Below are positions 1 through 10,646 of a DNA stretch of 64,000 bases, in pieces. The notes below the pieces were generated by a model. It was given only the letters and a program-made list of their open reading frames with translations. It was not told the DNA's origin and did no database searches. Source of the DNA: Phytophthora sp. 'mugwort' (taxonomy: Eukaryota > Oomycota > Peronosporomycetes > Peronosporales > Peronosporaceae); NCBI GenBank assembly GCA_033558025.1, contig JAUCEF010000007.1:558001-622000 (forward strand), read 5' to 3'. The number at the start of each line of letters is the position of its first letter. The first letter of the stretch is position 1. The position numbers and the translations under genes are program-made.

Positions 1-450
1 ACGAATCCATCAAATATCGGGCACTGGAAAGCGGTGCTCTCGCTTTCCTCTAGCACACGAGGATACTCCTCCAGTTCTACGCGGCGGGCATTGTCGCGCT
101 CGTGCAGCATCACGAGCACGGACTGCAGGTTTTGACAGCGAGAATGGCGGGGTATCTTGGTCGCGATTTCGTCGGAGGCTAAGTATGTTGATCGAATTTG
201 TTTAATTCGGAAGTGAGCAGTCTGCATTGCCATAAAGGCATCACTCCTGTATTCGGATCACCGATTTCTAGTAGATTTCTATCTGTAAAAACAAGCTCAA
301 CATGTCTAGAATACGATCGAACTTCGTATCGTCCACATGCGTTTGGGATTTGTACAACTTCAGGTAGGCTTCTGGTTGGGGCAGAAACACTCGCGTAATG
401 TCAAAAACTCCACGAAAGGTCTGTAATTAATCTTTGCTAGATTAATTTAG
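1..450 (-). pseudogene. Decayed coding relic, unidentified
   Basis: Reading the minus strand from about 420 down gives a coding-like stretch with FRGVFDITRVFLPQPEAYLK and a short continuation, then a stop. A second frame resumes at about 195 and runs open to the window edge with LASDEIATKIPRHSRC and, near the end, FQCPIFDGFV. The change of frame and internal stops mark it as broken, or as exons whose junction I cannot place. I do not recognise the family. It continues beyond position 1. Confidence 0.35.
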
Positions 451-737
451 TGTAAGCAACGTTTTAGCGGTCGCACAAGAATTAGTCTGTCATCACCAAG
501 CACAGATTTTATTTGAGCGCAGATTAATTATGAACACCCGTCTGAAAGCAAACTGTATCCATTGTTTGATCTACACAATGCCTCGATCGTTAATCAAGAC
601 AGTAGGCATTGGTTGTTCTGCCTCGCAGTCATCACTAAATGTGTCTTCGGTATCTACCTTCCGTCGGAGAGCGTTTTGCCTGAATCCTGGGCGGTACCTG
701 CGAACTCGCTGGGTATTCGTTAACAATATCTTGGCAA

Positions 738-872
738 TGTGAATGTTTCTAAAACATAGCGAACGGGTGAGTAACACGTGAATTATCTACGTTTTAATTC
801 AGAATTATTTTCTTATAAAAATACTGAATAAATAAATTAAAGTTTTGATCGTTAAAAGACGACTTTGCGTAA
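738..872 (+). rRNA. rns (fragment): Nuclear fragment of mitochondrial small-subunit rRNA gene (NUMT)
   Basis: The stretch contains gcgaacgggtgagtaacacg, the conserved small-subunit rRNA block around E. coli positions 100-125. It is preceded by a small hairpin (aatgttt...aaacat) where the variable helix before this block lies in 16S-type rRNA. It is followed by AT-rich sequence and then gactttgcgtaaga, corresponding to the conserved block near E. coli position 220-235. Similarity ends at about 872. The AT-rich variable part points to a mitochondrial origin rather than plastid or bacterial. It is only about 135 bp long, so it is a non-functional insertion. Confidence 0.7.
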
Positions 873-949
873 GAAGGAAAGCTGCTTCGTCGACCAAGTT
901 CATCGATGCTCAATGACAAACCGCAACGCATTATGGTCTTCCGCGCATA

Positions 950-2190
950 GTTGCGTCACGGTGTCGGTTGACTTCTTTTGTCGCCAACTCCAAGAAACAC
1001 GTTTTGCCAGGTTTTAAGCTTTCCAGAGTAGATGCAATCTTCCTGACATTGTTTTGTCATTCTGTATCTTCAATCAGCATAACCATTTTATCGTTCCGGA
1101 TCCGCGACCATGCGTCCTTGATCTTAGCAATAACGAACGAGTCAGCCGGTTGACACAAGTCGGTCGCGTCGCATTAAGGTGCTGTAGCTGTTCCTGACAC
1201 TCACTCTCATCCATATGTCCTGAATAATTGTTTAGGAAAACGGTCTTAATACGTCCGCGAGGGTCGGCGGAGATAGCCCGTCTCTCTTTGAAATACCCCC
1301 TTAACAATAACTTGTTCATCCATCCCTTGGCCCAGTGCGGTAACAAACAACCATTGTCTGCAACTGCACGAAAAGGATAACTCTTATTTATGTCTGTAAA
1401 AATCATGGCGGATGGATGTAGCCGCTCACATCACGCGAAATACGGACAACCACCGTCATTCCTTGCCCCCCCCCTCCCACGGAAACATCGTCGGCACACT
1501 TTACTTGCTTCTCACCAACAAAACCGAGAGTCTTACCATTATCAAAGTCGATAAAAAAATGAGTTTCGTCAATATTTCCACAGCATTTCCATCGAGACGA
1601 CCGCTTTCAAAGTCATGCTTGGGATCACCTAACTGAGAAACAACCTCAACCTTACTCTCGGCTTGCTTTTATGGGCTAACCTGTCACTTCCCGGTGTGTG
1701 TTCGAAGTAAAACTTGATGCTTCTCCATAAAGACCTGAACCCAGCGCGTAGTTACCTTGCTCAGCAGAGGCACACATTGGGAGTCTACCGAAATAGAAAT
1801 ATAGGATATTGAGGGTACGTGAAACTGCTTGAGTGCAACCTGCCGCAGTAGCGGCGCATCAAACCTCAATCCAGCGTTGCGTAGGCGATCGCGTAGAATC
1901 GGGTATAGCGACTTCACCCATGGACTAGGACGACGACCCCTGCCGCTAATGCACTTGCAATTGCAGCGAGTCCGACCGTCAGCTTTGCGTCCCGATACCA
2001 CTGTCGCGCCACACGGAGCTTCAAGGTATCTTGCTCTTTTTCCTCACAGTCCATAGCTTTGTCTATATTTGCACGACGTGTTGCGGACTTGAAAATCGAC
2101 GGAAATTTATTAAAAAGGTCGTTGGGAAAAGAAGCTTGTCGCCATAAGAACTTCTCAGCCTCGACCATCCATCTCAATACCTTTCGTAGC
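950..2190 (-). pseudogene. DDE_1 (pogo/CENP-B-like) transposase relic
   Basis: The minus strand reads in broken frames as a pogo-superfamily DDE transposase. From the N-terminal side: a segment with FPSIFKSATRRANIDKA (about 2100), then LRFDAPLLRQVAL...KVTTRWVQVFMEKHQVLLR (1700-1850), then DETHFFIDFDNGKTLGF (about 1550). After that come SYPFRAVADN and FLNNYSGHMDESECQEQL (1074-1406), where D-N-x-S-G-H is the second catalytic Asp region. Several frame changes and stops make it inactive. Assignment rests on recognising these motifs. The gene may have started further up, near 2520, where a methionine-led stretch ends at a GTAAGT donor-like site (about 2393), but that is weak. Confidence 0.6.
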
Positions 2191-3310
2191 TACACAAGGA
2201 TAATGACGACCCGAACAGTTGATCGACGACTATCTGGTGTCGAGCTTAGACTGTGTCCCGATGAGCTGACAACTTGTGCAACTCTAGTCACACACAACGT
2301 CGTTAAAAATGAGGTCTTAGCTTCAACTGGTTCCGACGATGGGTTGGCTAGGGATGACGGTGGGGAAATGTGATGGAGCGGTGATCGGAGACTTACGCGA
2401 GCAAAGGCTGCGAGAATTGGAGATGGAGACAACAGTTGAGCTTGAACTTTACTCATTCGTTGCTGGTTTGTAAACTCTGACGGTACGGCACAACACTTCG
2501 TCTTCATTCGGTTTGGGCTTTTTGTCACTTTTTTTTGTCATAATCAGGGCAAACCTGAACCCGCCCGATCTGCCCGCCGCAACCTCCGCAGTTTGCGTTA
2601 CGATCGACGAGGTTATTCATCATGAATTGCTGCTTGCTTGTTTCTAGGCTAACATAGACACTGATTGCCAGCAATAACCTGACTATCTCAAGAAACAAAA
2701 GGATGTCTGCACACTACACACCCATTACTTTCTTAACGCACACATGCTGCTGAATTTAATGGGAAAAAATAATTGGGTATTTTAGATTTGTAAGAATAAA
2801 GAAAAAAGGTCAAAACCGTGTGCTCATTTACGACACCAAATCCGCCGCACCATTTCAAGCGAAAGGAAGGAAGCATTTTAGTGGCTCTTAGAGCCTCTAT
2901 ACGGTGCCAATTAATCGTCACTCATGGGGACACGAATTCAGGTCATGTGCATGAACGGAGTTCTCGTTGGATCGGACAATGGAGACTACGGCAATGCTTC
3001 TGAGTGCGTTGTGCATCCATTGCAACTTCTACCTTCTCACAAACATGTGCGAGTCCAACATCCACGGCAAGAGATGCCCCAGGTCAGAAGGATTACGTCA
3101 TACGCTGTCACGAGTTTATGACCAAAGCAAAGGCCGCTGACATCTTCAGGGGGTAGCGGACGCGGGGTCTTGTTGTTGTGTGTCAGAGATTGGTCACGGC
3201 ACAATGACGACGGTCGTGGACGACTACAATGCCGACAACGACACCAAGTTCGAGGTGAGATGCAGCTTTTTGGCAAAGTCAGATCCTTATCAGGTATGTG
3301 CCGCTAACCT

Positions 3311-3487
3311 GTGGAATTTAATATTGACCACCCCGAGCTCCAACCAATCGAGTTGATCTGGTCTAGAGTAAAAGGAAGGATTGCGCGTGATCCGCCAAAG
3401 ATTGCAAACGACGCTGTAGACAAGGTGTTTGCAGGACTGCATGCAATCAAACCAAAGGAGTGGGTAAATGTATACAGGCATGTATAA
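3311..3487 (+). pseudogene. Tc1/mariner (IS630-like) transposase C-terminal fragment
   Basis: An open stretch reads EFNIDHPELQPIELIWSRVK and continues for about 40 residues to VNVYRHV and a stop. The HPELQPIEL(I/V)W motif is the hallmark of the third catalytic region of IS630/Tc1-type DDE transposases. The upstream half (about 2900-3300) has no usable frame, so only the tail survives. It ends 26 bp before a long inverted repeat that probably represents terminal repeats of this element. Confidence 0.65.
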
Positions 3488-3512
3488 GGCTACGAGAACA
3501 TGTAGTGCGAGC

Positions 3513-3631
3513 GTGTAATCAGCAGAGGACAAGCTACCTCTCTAAAATAAAGTTGGCTTTTATGATTACACATATTACACATAAAAGCCAACTTTATTTT
3601 AGAGAGGTAGCTTGTCCTCTGCTGATTACAC
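3513..3631. repeat. Perfect 51-bp inverted repeat with 17-bp spacer
   Basis: Arms 3513-3563 and 3581-3631 are exact reverse complements over 51 bp. Both end outward with gtgtaatcagcagaggac and inward with ttggcttttat. The 17-bp loop itself contains attacac twice. The structure lies directly after the Tc1-like transposase tail, so it most simply represents two terminal inverted repeats joined head to head, or a small foldback derivative. Confidence 0.85.
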
Positions 3632-4082
3632 GGTTACAATCTCTTGGGATTGTATTCCTGTCCCAGCTTGCACTTTTTCGTGCAAATCCAGGTGTGTTGG
3701 GGTTCCCACCAATCAGAAGTACTCCTCAAGATCAACCCATTTCCTGCAACTTTGAGGCTCCTGTAATGCGTTTGTAGATTGGCACGTAGCGCAAAACGCG
3801 TGTGATTCGGCCGATTCTGGTCGCTTTTTAAAATCTAGACCCAACTTTGCACCCTATATCTAGATGCCGCTTTAGGTTTTCGATCCGCGAAGCATTTAAG
3901 CAAATGTCTACATTTTGGCCCAATGACTTGTGACGAGTACAATAACCCAAGAAGAGCCCAGTTTTGGCAGATTAATTTTGAACGTTTTACGACAGACTAA
4001 TTCTGAACTGAGAATGTTTTCATCTACAAAAACGAAACTGACACCAAAGACAGATTAATTTCGAAAACAGATTAATTACTGT

Positions 4083-4789
4083 AACCGCTGCGAAGAAATG
4101 TCTGGTGGATGAGCTCAAAAACTTTTGTCAGTGCGGTAACGGTTAATGTGCGATTTGTATAGACCACGTTTGCTGATATCGACAGTACGTGTGCGCGCCG
4201 TGAATAAATGCGTCACAGCGTGTACATTTCGCAGGCAATAGAGTCACTAAGTGTATGCGCATCGAAAGGATTGGATAAAGGGTGCATCCCATCGGGTTAT
4301 GACTTAAACCTGCCCAAACCCGGTGTTCATGGGGTCTCCCTCCTCGCAGTGCGTTGTTTCCCTGAAGTTTGAGAGTTCCATGACGGATATTCCGACTGAG
4401 GGACAAATATGAACGGCGAAACTCCATCGACTTCGAGGCTCTTCGGGTAGGCAGAGTTTGGTACGCCTGTCTTGCATGCTGTCCAAACAACGCTCTTGCT
4501 CAAGGACGGCGGTGAAGGTCAGGCAGCGAAGTGGTATGCACCGCTTCATTGGCTGTACGTCAAATGACGGCAGCTTCGTGGTTCACGTTTACCGGCAGCG
4601 TTGCGCCGACAAGACTTAAGGGTCTTGGTATGTCTCTTCATTTGAAGAGGAGCACGTGAGTTGCGTCTAGTGCTAATCCTACCAGGCGCCAGATTGCTGA
4701 GCTTCCTACCTTGGCGGACACTGTCCGTGCAGATTACATCGTATCTGCCGGGTCATTAACGGGTCAGATTCAGCTCGCGATGGAATACC
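4083..4789. other. No recognisable gene
   Basis: I see no coherent reading frame, repeat or RNA gene here. Short open stretches on the minus strand lack any family motif. Confidence 0.4.
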
Positions 4790-6200
4790 GCTGGTGAAGA
4801 ATCGCCGGACGCTATACCGAGCTCGACAGCAAATTAACGATATTGGTGATGATGATCTCGTCCTATCCTGCCAAAACCTTCCAGGATATCTTGCCGAATT
4901 CGTCGCGTTGAACCCGATATCTTTGCCTACGGCTGAGGAGATTTTCAATGGCGTTTCAAGCGCGCAGTTGGGATTATGAAAGTGTTTGCAGACGCGGTCG
5001 CGGTGCATCAGTCTGTCGCTGGAGTTACTGCAAACATTTAAAGTGCCCATATTATAGCGGTATGCCGATGGCCGAAATACCACGGGTGCAGCTTCACTGA
5101 AGTTCCGATGTTTGTTATAAAAATGCTGCGTTTATATCGGTTACCGATGAATTGATCTCGACCTGACGTACTGCCCTTTTTAAACATCATTCGAAATGTG
5201 TTGACATGTTTCCGGAATTTCAAACACGGTCATACAAGGTTGGTGTGAGCTCTACAGTGCTGAAACTGGAGACCTGTCTACAAGCCGGTCTAACTTGAGA
5301 TGGAGCTAGGCGATATGAAGATGTATCTTAGTGAGATCACACCTGCGCGCTGGTGCGTCTTTATTAATATTGATTTATCCGCTCTACTGTTGGCGAACTT
5401 TTTAAAATTTATGGAGAGTGTCTTCGGTACCCAGCTAGTCAAAAGAATGCGGCATTTGCACCCATACGCATTTATTTAAGTCACATGTGGTAGTTTTGTT
5501 GACGAGTCCTTCAATCAATCGAATAATGCAGATCGATGAATGGACCGCCGTTTGGATTTTACACCCTCAGCCGATAAGCTCCGACAGAAACAAAGCTCGA
5601 TGATTGGTCAATAGTCGGTTCAACATGCGTTCATAGATATCGGCTACGTATATGCGACGACAGCTTCGTGCAAATTCGACGCCGTGTGGATACGGTGAAA
5701 GGAACCTGCACAGGTACTCATTATGATATGGGAATGCCATGCCGGCATCTAATCGTTGTAACTGAAAACAGAGATAACCCGCGGATGTGTTCACGTATTT
5801 CCAGCCTTGCTACAAGGTATCGGAATACGCTGCTAGGCCAAGCTGTGCTTATTCTCCTCGACAGTGAAGTATCCCGCGACCCGAGATGGCTACCAGCCTG
5901 TTGCGTGGAAAGGGTGTGCTCAAGCGCATCAGGAGTGCCGCGAAGATGGATCTAGATCCATACACTATTGTGCACAATGTAACCAGCGCGGCCGCAGCAA
6001 GCGTACACGCAACGGACACAGTGACTGACCTCGGGCGCAAACTACGCCCCTCGGTAGGTAAAACCGACAATTTAGTCACAGTCACATTTCATGACTTCTT
6101 TTCTATTATATGCGCCGTTCCAACTTCGGAGTTAATGTATTCACTCCCTCATTCTTATTATAGCTTTGATGAGCGAGTTCTACCAGTCCCAACAATGTAG
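4790..6200 (+). pseudogene. Decayed plus-strand coding relic, unidentified
   Basis: A plus-strand frame is readable from about 4794 (INDIGDDDLVLSCQNLPGYL, then a stop at 4979). It carries on in shifted frames: RYADGRNTTGAASLKFR near 5060, then roughly SFVDESFNQSNNADR near 5510. A last piece lies near 6060-6200, ending YYSFDERVLPVPTM. Frameshifts and stops occur throughout. The changing but persistent coding character on one strand suggests a single old gene or element protein of about 450 residues. I cannot name the family. Confidence 0.35.
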
Positions 6201-7289
6201 TGCAGATTATCATGTAACGCCGCGACTTTAATTTTCACTGTTTTATGGGCCCTAATCGAGACGTTCTACTTGTTGCGGCAGTTGTCAGCACCACACATGC
6301 GGTTGAACCAGAGCTCGTCTTCATAATCCACCAAAATTTTCTTACCTGCAGAAATATCTTCAATGGCAAAAACACAAGAACAATTATTGCGATGTAACGA
6401 CGGGTTTGTACCTCGAAGGACATGCAATTGGAATCGCAGGAATGGTTAATAAACCTTGCCGTCTACTAGTGGTCGCGCACCTTAATCCACAGCTTCTTCT
6501 TACGTGATGACCCCGTCGCGAGCGCAATAGTGTGGACTGACTTATTTCTTGTCTTTGTTGTAGTCGTGGATAGCCAAGTCAACGCACCTGCGTATTCAGC
6601 TACAACGGTTCTTTCGGTAATATCCAGCCTAGGAAACACAGAATAGCCGAGGTCTCTCTTTGCCAGGTGAAGTTCGTCTCCACGTCGCAGTCGCTTTCCG
6701 CAATACTTGCCGTTGGTACAGTTGTTGTTTTCGCAGAAGATGCCTGCTCAGTGTGTTAGGGTACCTCTTCGGGCGGCACCGAAACCGACACTTGCACCAG
6801 TGCACTGGGCCTAAGGCAGGGACGACAATCATTTCAAGGTTCTCCGTGTGTCGAATTTCGACCACGTCGACAGGTCTATGCACAGCGTCCGTTTCTTCCA
6901 ATACTGGAGTGCTAAATGACTTTGACTCGCAATAATTCTCCTCCTCTCCGCCGTGTTGGGCAATCCGTTTATTGCTGTACTACAATCGTTTCCACCATTC
7001 GTGCTCTGGGCGTCATTGTACCCGTCGTTGCATCCAGCCCCATATTTCTGTATTTATTACGGTCACCAGGTCTTTCATCGACCTCACCTGCTTGTCCGCT
7101 ATTGTCAATGTGTCTATTAGCCTCCTCGGTCTCGGAAGCCCAATTGTCTTCACTAGATTAGAACAAGCTAATCACCTCGGGGGGGGGAAGATTGTCTATC
7201 GCCAGGGTCGCACTGTGGAGTATCAGATACAGGAGCCGCTCGCTCGTTTAGGATATGCCCCACATTATCGCCATATTCATCGCACTCGA
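6201..7289. other. No assignable gene
   Basis: Open stretches of 60-145 codons exist on both strands (for example 6972-7409 plus, 6629-6901 minus), but none shows a known motif and they overlap each other. A run of eight G residues lies near 7181. It is probably degenerate repetitive sequence. Confidence 0.3.
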
Positions 7290-7808
7290 CTAAGAGATCA
7301 GCTCATGCAGGAAAGCGTGCCAAGCATGACCGTCGCTATCGGTGAGATCGGGCCCGGACTCAGCGACCTCATCACTATCTTCTTCCAACGAAATCATTTC
7401 CCGGCCTAAAACACTTCCTGCTTCTTGTGCCAAGTCCGTTCCTCTCGGCATGCGTAGGCCCCAGAGCAGGCGCGTCGCCAGGCATTGCCGGTGCGGATTG
7501 AGTAGGTCCACCACGCTCCAGATTTCGTCCGCCTCCTTGCGCAAGTCGGCATCAGTCTTGCCCACACCTAATACATTTGGCTTCATATACTGCGTTTCCT
7601 CCATTAGTGAGCCAGCGTTTTGGTACGACATGGCCTCCATCGCAAGCAGAGCGATAGACTCTAGCGGAGTCAAGGATAGAGGCACGACGGGACATGTATC
7701 GCGCTTCAGGTGATACTTCGGCAGGTGGCAGCCGAACTTGTTGCTTCGGGCAGCGCGGGCAAGGCGCTCGTTCTCGATGTACAACGGTATCGCTTCCTTC
7801 GCTGACAC
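7290..7808 (-). pseudogene. Uncharacterised 172-codon ORF, probable gene remnant
   Basis: This is the longest clean frame in the first 10 kb. It contains FGCHLPKYHLKRDTCPVVPL, SLMEETQYMKPNVLGVGKTD and a mixed acidic C-terminal tail. The tail includes LEEDSDEVAESGPDLTDSD and ends before a TAA. Upstream on the same strand, a different frame gives a short Cys/Gly-rich piece (KYWCGSGCGEYD, about 7890) followed by a stop, so the 5' part is probably broken. No signal peptide or catalytic motif is visible. The family is unknown to me. Confidence 0.35.
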
Positions 7809-8896
7809 TCAGGTCGTTTGAAACTGTCCCTCAGTCGCAAGAGCTCTCGCTTCTCCTTCAGTATGCTTTAATCGTACTCGCCACAGCCCGACCCACACCA
7901 GTACTTGACTGGGGCACCGGCTATTGCCTAAAAGTGCGCCGGTACGTGTATGTGGTACAAACGTTGGCAGCCCGCTGCTGCTCCGACTCCTTGCACCGCT
8001 TTTGGCGAAGTTTTCCTCAGTTTATATACGTGTTGAAAGTTTACCCAAGCTGCGTCCGACTAAGAAAAATCGCACGAGGCCACATACATAGACCGGGGTG
8101 TAAGCAGAACACTTGTGGAGCGCAATCAAAACAAATGAGGCTGGAGCAAAACCAATAGGGCATCATCAAAATAGAATGGTCGCTTGGGGGCACCACCAAA
8201 TAGATTTGCGGGCACCATCAAAATAGATGTGCAAATGCGCAGCCAGTCGCTCTTGAAGGTCGAGTTAAAGTGCATCCTAGTCGTGCACTTGAGTATACTT
8301 TACCACGACAACTTCAGCATGCATATTAAGTCGACTCGGTGCAATGCTCTGGCTCCGCTAATCACTTTAGCAAGACAAATTCCAGCAACAGTATGCTGAA
8401 CTTGCAGCCTAGACACATGTCGCGTATAGCACGGAAGATACTTGCGCAGCGCTCATTCAACGATGACTTCTTCAAGCATCGCGCAACAGACTCAGCAGCT
8501 TACATGAAGCACAAGATGATGCGAAATGTTTGTGTAAGGAGATATGCCATGGTCGAGCGACGAATCGAGTGTACCAGCCAGTCGTGCGCGAGGAAAGATA
8601 CGGATCACAGTGGCACGCAATGTGACGTGCAGTCGAAGGTCTGTGCGTGCACCTCGCAGTCAACGTAGCGCGTCTACAGCAATGAAACCCGCATTCCGCG
8701 AAGACGAAGATTGCACAGGAACGCATCGAGTTACTATTTCTGCGAAGGTAAAGGGATTTGTTACGAGAATAGATTCATGTGGTCATGGCACATCTGGAGC
8801 AACCTTCGCCGAACGGCTGATATTTCAGCCCTAGCATTAGGTTTGCCGTCAGGTAGAAAATTGTAGACTGTGTGACTAGCCTGCGAAGAAAAAACT
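7809..8896. other. No recognisable gene
   Basis: Only overlapping short frames are seen, apart from the small repeat at 8158-8228. Nothing matches a known family. Confidence 0.35.
8158..8228 (+). repeat. Three near-copies of an 18-19 bp motif
   Basis: The motif gggcaccatcaaaatagat occurs at 8158-8176 (variant), 8188-8206 (one base shorter inside) and 8210-8228, all in the same orientation. The short period and degenerate state suggest the end of an old element or a small tandem repeat. Confidence 0.55.
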
Positions 8897-9112
8897 TGTC
8901 ACGAAAGAAAAAAGACACAGGACAAGCGGTTAAGGCTTTGATGATGGGAGCACCCATATTACGACGGTATTGATGCTGGAAAGGCATTTATGTTTGGTCC
9001 TGAAAATAATGTCACGAAAAAAAAAACACAAGACAAGCGGTAAGGCTTTGATGATGGAGCACCCATATTACGACGGTGCTGGAAAGGCATTTATGTTTGG
9101 TCCTGAAAATAA
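8897..9112 (+). repeat. 113-bp tandem duplication
   Basis: Two head-to-tail copies start at 8897 and 9010 with tgtcacgaaa and end with tttggtcctgaaaataa. They differ by a few single-base insertions and by an extra attgat in copy one. In copy two the frame reads KALMMEHPYYDGAGKAFMFG and then PENNGGGYPRDGKVPFPSWS; copy one encodes the same peptide but is frameshifted. Confidence 0.8.
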
Positions 9113-9263
9113 TGGCGGCGGATATCCACGGGATGGAAAGGTACCCTTTCCTTCTTGGAGTTACAATGCTCAGCTTGCTGACAAAAGGTCAACAAACTTC
9201 GTAAAGGGGAGCACCTTGACTTTTTTCACACCGATGCTAACATTTAATCTGAGCGATTTTTAG
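9039..9263 (+). pseudogene. Short coding relic with HPYYDGAGKAFMFGPEN motif
   Basis: The frame runs KALMMEHPYYDGAGKAFMFG, then PENNGGGYPRDGKVPFPSWS, then YNAQLADKRSTNFVKG before fading into the stop at 9263. The start is inside a tandem duplication, so no proper N-terminus exists. The glycine/aromatic composition resembles an extracellular protein, but I do not recognise the family. Confidence 0.3.
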
Positions 9264-9486
9264 GCTACCCTGCCATTATCGTGTGACTTTACCAATTGTT
9301 CTAGGACTTATCACCTAAGTGCCATTCTGGTCGTGAGCGTAAGAACGCGTTGTGAGTATGGATTAGCTTTCGGGTGCGTAGCCAAGATGTGCAAGCATTT
9401 ATCAGACACCGCTTGGGGTTTGATCAGAAGATGTGCAGTTGAATGCTCTTCGCAGTGTTAATGCTTTTAGCGACAGCAAGCCCAAT
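9113..9486. other. No gene beyond the relic end
   Basis: After 9263 I see no coding signal, only a few short frames before the AT-rich foldback. Confidence 0.35.
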
Positions 9487-9601
9487 AATTGCAAGAAACC
9501 ACAATATTGCATATATTTGCGATATTAGTAGCAAATAAATACAATATTGTAATTTCTTGCAAATACTTGCTACTGATATCGCAAATATATGCATAATATT
9601 G
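9487..9601. repeat. AT-rich foldback with two interleaved inverted pairs
   Basis: Segment 9502-9534 pairs with 9567-9601 (25 of 26 bases match in the core gcatatatttgcgatattag). A second pair, 9487-9509 with 9542-9564, interleaves with it (aattgcaagaaa against tttcttgcaaat). This could be a MITE-like or foldback element. The minus-strand ORF across it is hydrophobic only because the sequence is AT-rich. Confidence 0.6.
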
Positions 9602-9852
9602 ATCGGAAGAAGAAACACTATTAATAATATCGCTACTTCCGATTGCAGCCGTTCCTGCCCTCCTTGGTTAGTCATTTTGTGCAGGCCAAGTAGCATGACT
9701 GGGGTGATATTGTGAATTCCGGCTATGTTTACCACCTGGGTTCGTTGGTGGAATCATCCGAGTTATCGACAGACGTTTCCCATTCGCCGAATTGATTTGA
9801 GGCAGCAAGACCTCCACCCGTATTGGTTATCCCCGTTGTGACTCTCTCGCTA

Positions 9853-10042
9853 CCGCGCTGTACCCTCGATCCATCTGGCTGTGGCTCTCTGTCGCTGGGA
9901 CTCTCGCGCTGTGCTGCTTAATTGTGGCTCCCGCGCTGCTTCACTGCGACCCTCGCACTGTATCGCTGTGGCACTCTTGCGTTGTCGCTGTGGAGCTCTT
10001 GCGTTATCGCTGTGGCCCTCTTGCGTCGCCGCTGTAATTCGC
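9853..10042 (+). repeat. Degenerate minisatellite, about 22-28 bp period
   Basis: Imperfect units built on tcgctgtggc(n)ctcttgcg repeat seven or eight times. The clearest are at 9965-10030. Units vary in length and the array is old. All six frames are open because the unit lacks stops, so the ORFs here carry no information. Confidence 0.55.
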
Positions 10043-10646
10043 GGGTTTGCCGTGCCCCCGAGCCACTACTGGAGTTCGCTGGTTCGGTGTTGTTCGTGCG
10101 ACGTGAACCTGCCGCTGGTTTTGTGGTGTTGTACTGGGTAACGAACGTAGCACCATTTGCTCCCAGCAATTTTATGTTGCATATGCTATTTAGTGCTGGG
10201 GCGATTGGCCGCACGATTGTGTAGCATTGTGGGCTCTACTCAAAATTTCCGTGGGCAATTGATTGAATCAACCAGGGAAATTTTAAATACTATTATTTTA
10301 GCAAACCCATATTACTACCCATCTACTGGAATCTCAGTGGGGTAAGTTATACAAATTCATCTTTTGTTTTGTTAGCGCCTAACGTGTTTTGTTCGCACCC
10401 TATCTGCTTTTGCTTCGCACCAAATCGTCTATTATACACCGGTACTAAACTTAGAAAGGTACTATAGTACTTAGCGTTGCGAGTCACAACTTGTGATCAG
10501 GTCTACATGAAAAAAAGCTGAAATCTCACACAAGGAACATACATGTAGTCAGCACCAGCTCAACGTGGAAGTACTCGCGAGTAAACTATTTAGTGCAGAT
10601 TAATATATTATGTCCGAAGCTCAGTTTGGATGTTCTGCTGATAGAC
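10043..10646. other. No recognisable gene; 3' flank of SIL1
   Basis: The sequence contains scattered short frames and an AT-rich stretch near 10,270-10,330. Nothing supports a gene. Confidence 0.4.

Larger units (their letters stand above)
419..4082. mobile_element. Possible decayed pogo-type element with degenerate terminal inverted motifs
   Basis: Near 421 the plus strand reads ctgtaattaatct, and near 4080 the minus strand reads cagtaattaatct preceded by TA. Both ends repeat attaat about ten bases further in. Copies of cagattaatt also lie at about 521, 3968, 4048 and 4067, as expected of subterminal transposase-binding repeats. A DDE_1 transposase relic sits inside on the minus strand. Pogo elements begin with CAG and duplicate TA, so the 4080 end fits; the 421 end has a mismatch. 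A Tc1-like fragment and a mitochondrial fragment lie inside, so the region is composite. The boundaries are tentative. Confidence 0.3.

Noticed and set aside
738..872. Bacterial or plastid 16S contamination
   Set aside because: The variable region between the conserved blocks is AT-rich, as in mitochondria, and the fragment is embedded in eukaryotic transposon relics with no further rRNA.
9881..10224. Several 86-100-codon ORFs on both strands
   Set aside because: The degenerate minisatellite lacks stops in all frames, so open frames are uninformative.
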